Assembly: GCF_047663525.1 (NCBI RefSeq)
Contig: NC_092613.1
Span: forward strand, 8,643,501-8,707,500
DNA: 64,000 nt
Source: Anas platyrhynchos
Taxonomy: Eukaryota; Chordata; Aves; Anseriformes; Anatidae
Direction: 5' to 3'
Shown: positions 11,015 through 22,800 of the stretch, in pieces
Layout: each line of letters begins with the position of its first letter
How positions within the stretch are numbered: the first letter of the stretch is position 1
The notes under the pieces: model-generated
The model's input: only the letters and a program-made list of their open reading frames with translations
What the model was told of the DNA's origin: nothing
Databases searched by the model: none
Translations under genes and position numbers: made by a program

Positions 11015-12198
11015 GCACGGCCTGGGGGCAAGGGGCTGAGCCCCAGCCCCGTGCTCGGCCCAGAACCCGGCAAAGACGGGAGAAAGGCTCGGAACTGGGC
11101 TGGGAGAGGAGGGACCCGCGCTGGGTGCGTGCTCCAGGCCCTGGAGCTGCCCCACGAACGCCTCTGCAGCTGGGGCAAAACAGGAAATCAGAATTGTTCA
11201 TTTCGGGTGTCAAACGCACAGCCTGGGTGGCACGGGTAAGCCCGGCTTTATTAGCACAGAACTTGGTTTTTGGCACCCTGTCCCCCAGCTGCCCCCAGGA
11301 CGCAGGGGCCGTGCCCTGCAGGAGGAACCAGGCCCAGGAGGCACAGCCCCAGTGCCCAGCCCCCAGTCCCAGGCTGGTCCCAGCCTCGCCACCATCACCA
11401 GCACGGACCAGGCAGAGCCCTGGGAGCCCCAGAAGGTTCTGCCGGAGGGTCCCGACCACATCCCGGCCAGAAACGGCCGTCCCCATCCACCCGCGCTGCT
11501 GTCAGCAGTTTCGCTGGTGTCACAAGGCCAGAAGGAGCCACGGACGCAGGACTTCCCTCTTCCCCTCGCGGCTGGAGGAAGGCGACAGCAAAAGCGAAAC
11601 GACCCAAGGGACGTGGGAACGCCAGCCCCGTGGCACACAAAGCCCACAGCAGGTCCTCAGCAAGCAGCTGCCTCCCCAGGGAAGCTTTACGGGCTCTGGG
11701 TAAGGACCTGGGGCCCTGCCTGTGCTCGGAGCATCCCTGCAAAAGGCGTCGAGCTCGGGGCTGTCTCGCCCTGCTCCCAGCACACAGCGGAGTATGCAGC
11801 AAGAGAAATTCCTCCTGGGAGCACGGGTTGGTGCAGGGATGTGCAGCGTCTCCCAGAATGTGACCCCGTGTCCTGGGGGTGTTATTTAAGCATTCCTTGT
11901 GGCAGCAGCCCCAAGCCCGCGGTGCCTCAAGCTGCCGGCTTTGAGGGGTCTTCCCAGCTCTGCCTCAGTCCAGGCTCAGCATTTCAGGACAGGAGCCCTG
12001 GAGCTGGGGCAGGAGGGGGCATTTCTGTGATTTTCCCTGGTGCACACGGTTGGGATCGGTGGCTGCCCGGGCCTCCCGTCACATCCCACGGGACAGGGAG
12101 GGCACCCAGCTCCCTGCGCCCGCAGCATCCACCTGGTGCACGGCAGAAGCCATCCCTGAAACTAAGAAATGGAAAAGTGTTAGCAATGTTTAGACATG

Positions 12199-12300
12199 TC
12201 AAATAAATAAAAGTAATAAATAAAATAAATAAATAAATAAAACAAAAAAAATACAATAATAAAACCGTACCAAGAAAAATAAATAAATAAATAAATAAAA
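12199..12300 (+). repeat. (AAAT)n microsatellite, interrupted
   Basis: Two blocks of AAAT/ATAA tetranucleotides separated by an A-rich linker, continuing as A-rich low-complexity sequence to about 12357. The strand bias (A on plus) could be the tail of a lost retroposon, but no body is recognisable. Confidence 0.9.
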
Positions 12301-12359
12301 TTGAAAATAAGAATAAAAAATGTAAACCATAACAATTAAAAACTCAAAAATTAAGAAAA

Positions 12360-12512
12360 GCCGGGGGTCAGGGGGGCAGGGCCCCGCGGCTGTTGGCCGT
12401 GTCGCCACGAGGTGGCCCCCGGAGCCCGCAGAGCCGCGGGCGGGCGGCGCAGCCCCACGCGTGGGGGGGGCGCTTGGCCCCGGCGGGCCCGGAGCCGCCC
12501 AGGATAGAAAAC
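12360..12512. other. Isolated GC-rich, CpG-dense block
   Basis: About 150 bp of very high GC with many CpG dinucleotides and two CCGCGG palindromes, set between an AAAT microsatellite on the left and an AT/ATAC repeat on the right. It lies 1.7-1.9 kb upstream of the MAPKAPK2 promoter. It could be a detached promoter-like CpG cluster, a GC-biased insertion or a decayed exon; no coding homology is seen. Confidence 0.5.
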
Positions 12513-12538
12513 ATGCATACATCAGCCTCTGATACGAA

Positions 12539-12567
12539 ATATATACATATATATACATATATACATT
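12539..12567 (+). repeat. AT/ATAC microsatellite
   Basis: Alternating ATAT and ATAC units followed by a T-rich stretch. It is a simple repeat with no gene content. Confidence 0.85.
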
Positions 12568-12719
12568 TTATTTTTTCCCCCAAAACCTCCGTCCATCACT
12601 TGAGGAGCCCAGGGCTGCTGCGGATAACCCCGCACAGGCACCAGGCATGGACTGGGGCACTGCCTGGTCTCCTTTGTCTCCAGCTGCAAGATTTCTGTGA
12701 TTAAAACCATCCAAACAGA

Positions 12720-13290
12720 CAGATGGAACAATGCAACAGCCTCCTAGGAGGCAATCAGCAACGGACTTGGTTATCAGAACGTCGCCGTAAGCTTAAAACC
12801 GACAGATAGCTGGCATATTACGGAGCTGATCCGCCCAGAGACACAGCTCTGCAGCAGCACTGCCACCCGATCTGCTCAGCCCCTGCCTGGAGCCTGGCTG
12901 ACAAACCTCGGCCACAAGAAAATTGGTGGGATGCGAAGGGGAGGCGATTTTTCCATTTCCATCTCCATTTGGGAAAAAGCAACGGCCAGCAGCAGGCTCA
13001 GCCTCTATTCATGCAACACCAGTGGCTGATCTGCTAATGTGCTTTCCATGGCTAGTAATAAACTAGATTATTATTTGATTATATCAGAGTTAGCAGGAAA
13101 AATAGACCTTGAAGATTAGGGTAATGATCATTAGCGCTGTATGCGTCCTGTCCTTCTCCACGGGTAGATTTGCACGAGCATGAGGCTGCTGAAAAGCTCC
13201 AGAACTGGTAATACATTTAAATAATCCTGTAGGCTTCCAGGATAGGGGTAATTGAATTGAAAAGATATTGTTAATCCCCATTACAGCAAT
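12720..13290. promoter_or_regulatory. AT-rich candidate regulatory island with homeodomain palindrome
   Basis: Non-repetitive sequence of clearly lower GC than its flanks. It contains GATA-type motifs at 12771-12776 and 12804-12809, several TAAT cores, and a perfect 12-bp palindrome TAATGATCATTA at 13122-13133, which presents two inverted homeodomain sites. About 2-3 kb upstream of MAPKAPK2 it is well placed to be an enhancer. No conservation data are available. Confidence 0.3.
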
Positions 13291-16200
13291 TAATGTCCTT
13301 GTTAAAGCAGCAGGAGGAGTGGCACAGGAGGCAGCTCTGTGTGCGGCGGGGGCTTGGTGCGGCCCCCGTGCTGCTGAGGAGATGCTCTGGGTGCAGGAGC
13401 TGCAGCCCCAGCCATCCTGCCCTGCTCCCCGGGCTGCTTTACACCACGCCAGGAGCCTCGGCTCTGCCCCCAGCAGCTGCTCTGCTCCCCCGGGAAGTGG
13501 CTCAGGGCTTGGAAGTGATCCTCGGGCACGGCTCGCGTCGCTATTTATAAAGCGCCGTGGGATCCTGCAGATGAAAGGAGCTATTATAACCTGGATTTAC
13601 GATCCAAAAAGTAGCCGCAAGTTTTTCTCCACTTCATCTTCATCTGCTTTTGTCGAGACAAGTCAGAGCAGCACCGAGACAGAGCCTCTCCCCTCACTCC
13701 GGAGCAGCGAGGGAGGTTTCTGGCTGCCAGCATCTGTCCCCTGCCAGGGATATTCCCCCCTGGCAGCACCCTCCTGCTGCGGGCTGGGAGAAATGCCCCC
13801 TGGCACGCCGTGGGACGAGGCCAGCAGCTCCAGGGCTTGGCTTCCCCTGGCAGATTAGCACCCGGCTGGCCCCAGCGTTGCTCACATACCCCAGCGGGAT
13901 GGCTCCACGAACCCGTCCTGCTGGGTGTAGCTGACACAGGGAGCCCGAAACTGCAAGAAAAGTCAGGGAACACTGCTCGGGATTGCATCCCTCCGACTGA
14001 TGGTACCAGGATTGGGCCCCTGCTTGGGCACCTGGCTGCTGCCGCCCCTGTGCACGGTGCTGGGGGGGACGCAGCAGCCCCGGCCCCTCCAGGCATCAAA
14101 AACGCACAAAGGCCCCGCACTGACCCCTTAACTCTGCTTTTCTCAGCACTGAGCGATTTTCCACCTCCAGCTGGAAACTGCATCCTGATTCACTGCCCAC
14201 AGGGTGATGCCGAGGGTGCTTCCTTCACTCCCCGCCACCCCAGGTGCTACCCAGAACTGGCAAGGAGCCATCCTCATTTTATGTCTCGCCTTCACCTCTG
14301 TATTTCTGAACACAGATTTATTTATTTTTTTCTGAGCAAACCCACAGCAGCGCCAGCACGGATTGTGGCCAGGACTTCAGATCAGCAACCTGACCGAGAG
14401 CCTCTGATCTTATCACTGGGTGTGTTTTAACGGGCAGCTCTGGAGCAGAGGCAGGGAGCCCAGGGGCTTCTCTCCGAGGGAGCAATCTCTCGGCTGGACC
14501 TGCGCAGCCTCAGCCCCTCGTCAGCAAGAGGTGGCGTTGGAGCAGGTGAGGTTTCAGGTCAGAAGCGCCCACGTGCTCTGTGCAGCACAGGGACCCCTCG
14601 TGCAGGCCCAGCTGGTAACATTTCTGGCACAAGGACATCAGCCAGAACCGGAGAGGGATCAGCAGTCCCCAGCCTTGTCCCAGCCACGGCACACGGCAGC
14701 ATCGCGAGGCTGTGCTGGGAGATTCACCTGCAGGAGAGGTCAAACACACGGCATAAACTGGAAGGGACGGGGACACGGAGGGGTGTGAGGACAGAGGAAG
14801 GTTTGGAGGCTCCGGGCTGGGGCTTTAAGCCCTTGCTTTAAATGGGGCACCCCGGACACGCCGCCTCCCACTGCACATCCATCTGCTGGCATCCACGCCT
14901 CACCCAAATCCCCACGGTCTGCCAGCAGACGGAGGCATTTGTGCGACGAGATTACGGAGATTAGCTCCCTTAGCATAAGCAGCTCCTGGGGCTGGCCCTA
15001 ATCCAGGGGGACACACGCAGCCCGCATGCCACCGCCGGGCTGCCCCGGGGGACCCGCCGGGGCCCAGGGGGGAAATTTTCACCAGGGTTTCTGTGCCAGG
15101 CCGGGCACCGCGTGCCAAAAGGGACTCTGCAAGGAATCCCAGCCTGTGCCAGCAGGATGGCCATGCTGCGGTGGCTTTTTCTGCCCCCACAGCTGCCTGC
15201 CAGCCCCCCGGTCACTGCAGCAAAAGCGTGAGGTCCTCGGGGCCCTCGGTGTTTTTTTGCTCAGCCTCTGCTGCTGCTTTGGGCAGCAAACAGAGCCCGA
15301 CCCCAGCTCAGGCTCTGCAGAAGGCACTGGCTGCTGCTTGCTGCTTTTTTGGGGGTCTCAGCCCTCAGCTATAACGAGCTTTTAGCCACACATTGAAGGC
15401 TGAAACCTAGATGTGCCCCATGGACATGGAAGCAGCAAACACCCAGAGGTTTCTGCACAAAGCTGGGTTCAGGACACCCTGCGTTCAGGAGCTTTGTGCC
15501 CCCACCACCCACCTCCCCCCTGCAGGGAGCCCCTTACCTGGAGCAGGGCTCAGCCCTCGCCCCTCCACAGCAGCACAGCCCTGCTAGGAGGAAGGGCCGG
15601 GGCAATTAATGTCATTAACTCAGCAATCAGCAGCGAGGCCTCACCGAACCCCATGCACCCAGGTGCAAACAACGAGCGTTGCCTGCAGGGAAAAGGGGAG
15701 CAGGGAAAGGGAAGCACAGCACTGAAATGACAAAAAAATCGTAATCTAAACCCAAAAAGAGGAGGCTGTGAGAGGCCAGGACCGATGCCGAAGCACAAGG
15801 TGCAATCAGCCGGGGAGCTCGTTAGGCTGAGGGGCAGCACCCATGGGCTCGGCCGCGGCTGCAGGGTGCTGACGGGGCTTTATCGGTGTTGCTGTGCTCG
15901 GTGGAAAAACACTCGGGGCACCGAGCAACGGGCGAAAAGAGCCGGGGTCAGGCCGAGCAGCTGCTGCGGGGCCATGCTGGAAGGCCTTTGCTCCCAAACC
16001 GCCGTATCCGTGCTGAAAGCAACAACAGCGATTGCATTGCAGCGGGCTGTGACCTGGCACGCGGCGCGAGCCAGAAATAAAACTGTTTATGTAGCAACTG
16101 AAAAAAAATAGCAACAGCAGCTAGGTGAGGCCTATCGATCTTGATTTATTTCATTCTGGGGGCCAGGAGTGTTTGTTTGTTTGGGTGGGTTAGATTTGTT

Positions 16201-16712
16201 TGCGCTGTTGAGGTTTTGCTCGGTCCCGCCGGGCCGCTGGTGGCAGCGGGGATGCTCTCACAAGGGCCTGGGACTGCTCGGCCCCAGCAGCTTTTGGGAT
16301 CGGGGCAGGAACACGAGCAGCACCTGCACACCAAGGTTTGGGATGCTGGTGTATGCCGGGGGGTGCTGGATCCAGCACGGAGCTGGCAGGAGGCGGGTGC
16401 AGGCTCAAAGCTGTGTCCTGCGGTTCAGATGCCACCAATATTTCCTAGCACTTGCCCTGCGCTCGATCCCGCAGCATTGCCATGGGGGAAGATCTCTGCT
16501 AGCGAGATCCAGGACACGGGGGCGTTAAGGGGGAGCCCACCTGCAGCTGGGCCCACCCAGAGCTCCCCCATGGCTCCTTGGGGGGGGCCGGGCCAGCTCC
16601 CTGCAGCGCTGCCGGACCCCAGAGCGAGACCAGGGCCTGGGACAGCTTCAGGTAGCGGCAGCGAGGGCTGACAGACTGCGGGAAGGACGCACGGTGCTCG
16701 GGCTGTTGTCTA

Positions 16713-16740
16713 ATAGGAAAAAATAAATAAATAAATGAAT
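16713..16740 (+). repeat. (AAAT)n short microsatellite
   Basis: A short run of AAAT units after a GGAAAA stretch. Simple repeat in intergenic sequence. Confidence 0.7.
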
Positions 16741-17366
16741 CATCCAAGAGTATTTATAAAGCTTTGTGTCGTTCTGGTGCGTTTCCCATCACATGGGGAT
16801 GTGTCGAAGGGTCACGCTTCGTCCTGCAAGTGCTAAAGGGAGGGCTGGAAATAATTATGGCAAGGCATGTGATCCCGCCAGCCTGGGAAAGAAAAGGAGA
16901 AGAGCTGACGGGGAGGTCTTGCCTCTTTTTTACCCACTAGCCAGCTTGGTGCTTCTCCCCAAAGCCCTGCCGGGGTCTCACACAGTGAGAAATCAGATGG
17001 GGGAGGCAGAACTGCACCCAGCGCGGCAGCAAGGACCCCTCACCAGGCCCTCGGGGGCTCAGCCCCACCAATTGTCGCTGCAAATCCAGCCTGAATCAGC
17101 ACCAGCTGGCTGGAAAATGAAAGCCGGGCCCTTTGCCTCCCTGCTCCATCTCCCAAAATAACCGGGGGCTTCCCCCCGCTCACCCCAAACACCCGCCCGC
17201 CCTCGGCAGCCTGTCCCAGGGGGGCAGGGAGCAGCCAGCACAGCCCAGTACGCCCAGCCCAGACCCCCCAGTGCCTCGTGGGGATGAATTAGGGGGCACT
17301 GCTGAAGATCAGAGGGGGGTGAGCATCAGATGGGGCCCAAAATCACCGCCTCTCCATGTTCATACC

Positions 17367-17401
17367 AAAAAAAAAAAACCACTTTTTTTTTTTTTTTTTT
17401 T
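17367..17401. repeat. A12 run facing T19 run
   Basis: Twelve A, a four-base CCAC spacer, then nineteen T. The pair can form a hairpin of up to twelve A-T pairs. Such structures are prone to length errors in assembly and replication. Confidence 0.9.
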
Positions 17402-18599
17402 AATCCACCCCTGCTTGCTGGTGCATTTATTTAGTGCTTAGATCTGAGAGCAGGAACGTCTGGTGGGAATCACTCGCGTGACCTTTCCTAGGTGATGACT
17501 TTACAGCTGGCTGCCCAGACCTCCAGTATCACCTCGTTTCTGCCATCCATCACCAACGCCTTGCAGCTCCTGTCGCTCCCGAGCTCGGCGCTGCTCTCAC
17601 CCCGTGTCGTGGCCGAACAGCAGAAATTGTCACCGGGGCCGTGTTGGACGTGGGTGACCTCCAGCATCACCTGTCGGAGCCACAGAAGCACCGAGTGAGG
17701 TCTTTATTCCTTTCTCATCCTTCACCTGTGGCAGGATGGCCAGCGGGAGCTGCAGAAGCTCCAGCTGAGCAGGCAGGGCAGAAATCCTGTTTTTTTTTTT
17801 CTGAGTCCTGCCCTGCCAGAGCTGCTTCCCCCTCCTCGAGGGCTGCCAGCCAGGGGGCACGCTGCTCTGCATCACCTCAGAGCTTTATTTCTCCTTTCTT
17901 TCATCCCCTTCTCTGCTTAATGACACTTAACCCTAACTGTGCTCTCTGTCTTCTAACCTATCACCCCCTAGCCCAGAAAACCAACTCTCCCCAATGCTCC
18001 CTCCTCCACCTGCAGAGCCCGATGCCAGTTTCCAGGCAGCACAAACCCTTACAAGGCTCCACACTTCGGCAGGAGGCCGGGGCTGGCCCTTGGTCATCTT
18101 TAGAAAGCTGCTCTCAGCCGCTAAGAATGGCCGGGCTTACTTCAGGCAGGCATCTCAGCCCTCCAGACAAAGCAAACAAACTGGAGCTCACGTAAGGGGC
18201 AGCTCCTTTAAACCCGCGTTGCCAGAGGAAATTCGGCCGTGGGCTCGTGCCGATGAGCCCATCTCCCTGCAATCCCACTCCAAGCCCTCCTTCAGCTCCT
18301 TATAAGTTCAACCTCCGTGGGTGCCCGGTGCCGAGTCCAGCCCTGCTCGTCCATGGGGTCTGCACAAACACCGGGGGGACAGGGGTGGCACGGCAGGGAA
18401 ACAGCCTGGGTATGTCGGGCACGCTGTGTTCAAGAAGGCACACGCGTGTGAGGACAAGAAAAGTCTTCAGAGGAAAAGGGAGCTCTGGGCATCTGCGCAT
18501 GTGGCTGTCCCGAAGTGTTTGTAAAGCGCTTCAGGCTGATCTGACAAGGGGAAGGGAAACAAACCCGGCGCTGCCTCCCATTCATTCACCTCCTGTGCT

Positions 18600-18700
18600 G
18601 CAAAGGGCTTCGTTTCTAAAAAGGATTAGATGAATCACACGGAGACTAGCACTAGCTTATTAGCTGATGCTTAAAGAAAACCTAATTATGGGCAAGATTC
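18600..18700. promoter_or_regulatory. Short AT-rich island, weak candidate regulatory element
   Basis: Unique AT-rich sequence with GGATTAGATGA, GCTTATTAGCTGATG and CCTAATTATGGG motifs, reminiscent of homeodomain/PITX/MAF sites, within GC-rich flanks. Evidence is motif-level only. Confidence 0.2.
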
Positions 18701-19800
18701 CCCTCTGCAGTCCACACCACCCTGAGTCACAGGCGAACCCCTCCTGCATGTCTGTATGAGAGAGTCGGGAGCCACCCCAGAGCTCTGGCAGGCTCCAGCT
18801 GCTGCTGCTGTCATTGCTGCCACCTGCACCACAGAGCTCGGTGCGGGGCTGCCAGGCAGCTCGTCCTCACCAGCACAGCAGGAGATGCAGCCCGGGACAG
18901 CCCGAGGAGTGTGGATGGTGCGGGTTGTTGCTGAGGGTTGGCAGATGCGGTGTGACAGCCCCGATACCTCATGCCCCCCTGCAGCCATGGTACGAGCAGG
19001 GTGCTCCTCTGGAAGGAGGTGGACGGGATGCTGCCCTGCCATGAGTCCAGGTACCATCAGCAATTCATGCTATTCCTGTCACCAGAAAGCATCCAGAATC
19101 TTTGCAATTTTGAGGCCATGCAGAATGGCTTTTTTTTCCCCTAGGAACTTCTTGGCACTTCGCAGAAGCAGCAGGTCCCTTTGAAAGGTGCCGAGCAGAG
19201 CTCCCAAATCTGCAGCTCTGGGGTAGCCGCTCACCAGGGAACAGTTCTGGTTTATGAGCATAAATTATTGGGTGGCTTAAGAAAACAAACAAAACCCCTC
19301 AGCCTGTATTTTTAAAACATGACTTTTAAAAATAAACAACTCCCTTGCTAGACTGCTGCAGCTGCTTCTAAAGCAAGTTGTGCTGAACACCTCGGCCGTG
19401 CAGGACGTTGCCCCCTCGCTTTGTAAGGGGGAGTTAGGGCCAATGAACCAAAGGGAGTAGGGCAAAATGCGAGTAAATCTAGTAAATCTCCTCCTCTTCT
19501 GCTTGTCAAAATGATTCGAGAATCTCCTGGTTAATTTTTCCTTTAAGAAACCCATTAATTAATGATTGAATTGTGCAAAGGTGCAGATTTTACACCGGTG
19601 TTCCTCAGCACAAGGCAGACAGGCAGGATGAGTTACCTGAGCGCAGCCCGGTGCTCGGTTCCCTGTCCTCGGGTAGCGCACAGCAGGCCGTGTAACCCCG
19701 AAGAGCAGAAGCCGTGAAGCACAGCACCTCGTCCTTCCCCATGGCGTGGCGAGATAAGGCTGCTCTTTTTCACGGGGTGCTGTGCCTGGGAAAATGCCAC

Positions 19801-22800
19801 AAAATCCTAACAGAGGCTGAGCCCTGAAAACCAGCAATCGCAGCAGGCTGAGAAACAACTGTGCCTACAGGCTACACGCATGGAAATCCACACTGCAAAC
19901 ATAAATAAAATCAAAGATCACTGAACTGCCTGTATGAACATATTCTGTTACTGTTTCCAGGCTGTGATTTTTATTTATTTTTTAATCAAACATCTGACGT
20001 TCACCCACATTAAAACGAGTAAGGAAAAAATTCACTCTGTTGCCTGCAAACTTTCTGCACGTAACTTACATCATTTATTCGGATAGGTCGTAGCTAGAGA
20101 CCTTTTTATTGCGGGATGATTTCATCTCCAAACTATTCCAATATCCACTTGTGTACTGTAAGTTACCCATTTATAGGTTTCTAATAAAAGCAAATCTTCC
20201 TTAAGTGGCTATTACTGGATTTCTCCTTGCAGCCTAGGGATAAGCAGGATTCTGAGCTTTAAAAAGCTCTGCAGTGGACTAAATAAGAAAGTGACAAGCA
20301 GACAATGCTATGGCAAAACTTTGGTAAGTTCTAATTATGGCCCTGTTAATGGGAAGAACGTCCGTCAGATCAGAGCGCTCATCACATTTAGCACTGGCAC
20401 GCTGAAATCATCTGCTCGCGCGGCCTGAAAATTCTCTGCTGATCTCTAGATGCCACAGAAGTTAGGATCTGGCAATACAAAGTAAGCCACACCACCTGGA
20501 AATAATCAAATATCTACGTGTATTCCGTATATATTAATCCAAGTATGTCTTTCAGGAATTTGCACAGTCTGTTGCTAAAGAAAATTATGCATTTATTTTC
20601 TTTTAAAAATGAACCAAAGTACAACTTTAGGAAATATCTGCCCATTACATTTAGATACATAGTTTGAGACTGACTTATTTCGAAAGTGTTCCTTCACAGA
20701 GAGTTATATTCACATGCACCTTAAGTGTTTTCTACATTTCCACCTTATTACATCTCTTCACAATATTTATAATAAAAAGGCTAACCTGCAAGTTCTTTAG
20801 ACGTATTGACATTGAGTGTGAACATCTGCGATGTTTAAGAACCCCTGAATAGTCATTTGATTGCACCAAGACAGATGTAGGCTGGTAAAATGATAAGGCA
20901 CAGTACTATGTATAGGGAACACGGGTTGTTCTTTCAGCTTACTGACCTCCTTAGCCAGCCTGCAAGAACTGCGTTTGGGTTAAGTCACTGCACCCTCTGA
21001 GGGCAGCGACCATGTTCACCTATGCAAGACTGCTCTGACACCCCAAGGGTTTTACACGTGACAGTGGGAGTAAAAAGCTAAGATTTTAGTGGAGTTTTAC
21101 AACACTCAAGGGCTCCTTTATGTGAAGGATGAAGTGTATACATTTCCCCAAACCCGTATCAAATTAAGAAAAAAAAAAAAAAGAGTGAAGTGGTATCTTT
21201 GTTATACTCTCAACATAAAACCATGATGTCCAGTTTTCAAAACTGCTGGGTACCCACAACTCCGAGTGCTCAAGGCATGAAAAAGTTGCAAGTTTTTCTA
21301 TTAAGGAAAAGGGTTTTCAGTGTGGTTTGCTTTGAATCTCAGCTGAGTACCGCACAGAAGTACTGCAGACCTTCCCGTGTTATTTTGGCTCTTCCCTTCC
21401 ACAACAGTATTAAACTTTGGCAGGCAGGGGATTTGTATCAATCATTTCAGCACAGATCTCTGGGTGCAGAATCAGCCTTTTGCTTGTGTGGCGAGGATTA
21501 GTAAGACATTGCTGAGATCATCATGTATATGTTCGGCAGCCAAAGCAGCTATCAGTATTAAAAAAAGAGAGAGAGCTGCAGTCTGCAGTGCATACCCCCT
21601 TAAAAAGGACCCTAGGTTTATTTCAGAGGTAGTTTCGAAGAGGATGACCATTGCAAAGAACCTCTATTCATAATTTCCTACCTTTAACAGCTTCTAACTG
21701 CATGGAAGTCCTCACAGGTCACAATTACTGTAAACAAGCTCAGACTGCATCACACGCCCACAAAACGTGCCTTGAAACGTTCAGATTAGTTTGTTCTGAA
21801 CTCCTAGAGCTCCTACCCAAAATGGATGGATAAAAACCTCTGGCACGGAGTACCTGGTGTACGCAGACAACCTCCGTGCTCAGATCCCTGGTGTGAAACA
21901 AGCTCCCACCAGGACGATCAGAGCTGTGCAGACCTGAACGCAGCCCGGGTTGGTGTGTGTAGTACCATGTTCCACAGTGATACGTTACTGTCCCGCTGAG
22001 TTCACACCAAAACAAAGTTTCTCCTTGCAACTAGGACAGCCGTAAGATATTTGGACCCCAGTGTAAAAGCAACGTGTATCTGTCGGATGTGACGCCCATG
22101 CCTTGCCACTTGTTTCTATAAAATATTGCTAAAACAAACAGCTAAGATGCAAACAATAAACAGAGCATGTTATTCACCATACAGAGACTAACAACGTGTG
22201 CAGTCAGACAGGAAACATTGGAAAGAACAGTTTAAAACAAGTTTGGGTGACTTCATTAAGATTCTTAGAAATGTGATGTCTGTTACAAACTCAAGTAAAT
22301 CGCATTTGTCTTGTGCTAACTTCCTAGAAGAGCATGATTCAGGTTCCAGTGGAACCTCACTAGTGCTGGCAGATTAACAGCCCTGCAAAACGAAGAGGTG
22401 CCTCAGAAATCAGCGCCGCTCCGTTATTCTATTTAGACAAGTTTTGTATCACATTCATTCAACATCCTAACCACTATCACAAATGATTAAAATGATGAAC
22501 TTCTACTGATTTCAGACCTCCTTAGTGTTCAGCTTTCCAAAAATTCGTGAGAATTTGTGAAATCAGTGTGAAATTGAGACTCGACTGTATCTCGGTGACG
22601 ACAGCCACTGTGAGTGCACGCGCGGTTTCCAGCTGATGCTGTTCAGCAGCACAGCCTCTGCTCCGGCCCCGTGGCTGCGTGCACCTCCTGTGCTAACTCA
22701 CCAGGTGAAATGTCCCAGACACAAAATCATTCAGCTAACTTGACGGGCTCTCCTGCTTTGGGAATAGTGTGTCACACTTCCTTGAATCAAGTATTTTATA

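Larger units (their letters stand above)
11020..19800. other. Intergenic interval upstream of MAPKAPK2, GC-rich half
   Basis: No exon with recognisable homology or codon-level signal is visible on either strand. The interval holds AT microsatellites at 12199-12300 and 12539-12567, a 150-bp GC-rich block between them, an A/T double run at 17367-17401, and AT-rich islands (12720-13290, 18600-18700) that could be enhancers of MAPKAPK2 or DYRK3. The long GC-rich open frames lack any known domain and are treated as chance. Confidence 0.6.

Noticed and set aside
9385-11178. 597-codon open frame on the minus strand over the MAPKAPK2 CpG island
   Set aside because: It is in a different frame from MAPKAPK2, consists of Pro/Arg/Gly/Ala low complexity and arises from stop-poor GC-rich sequence. 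The true coding content here is the 90-codon exon.
17630-17700. Possible second CR1 fragment (TTGGACGTGGGTGACCTCCA)
   Set aside because: Only a short similarity to the CR1 3' end, and the order of blocks is not preserved.
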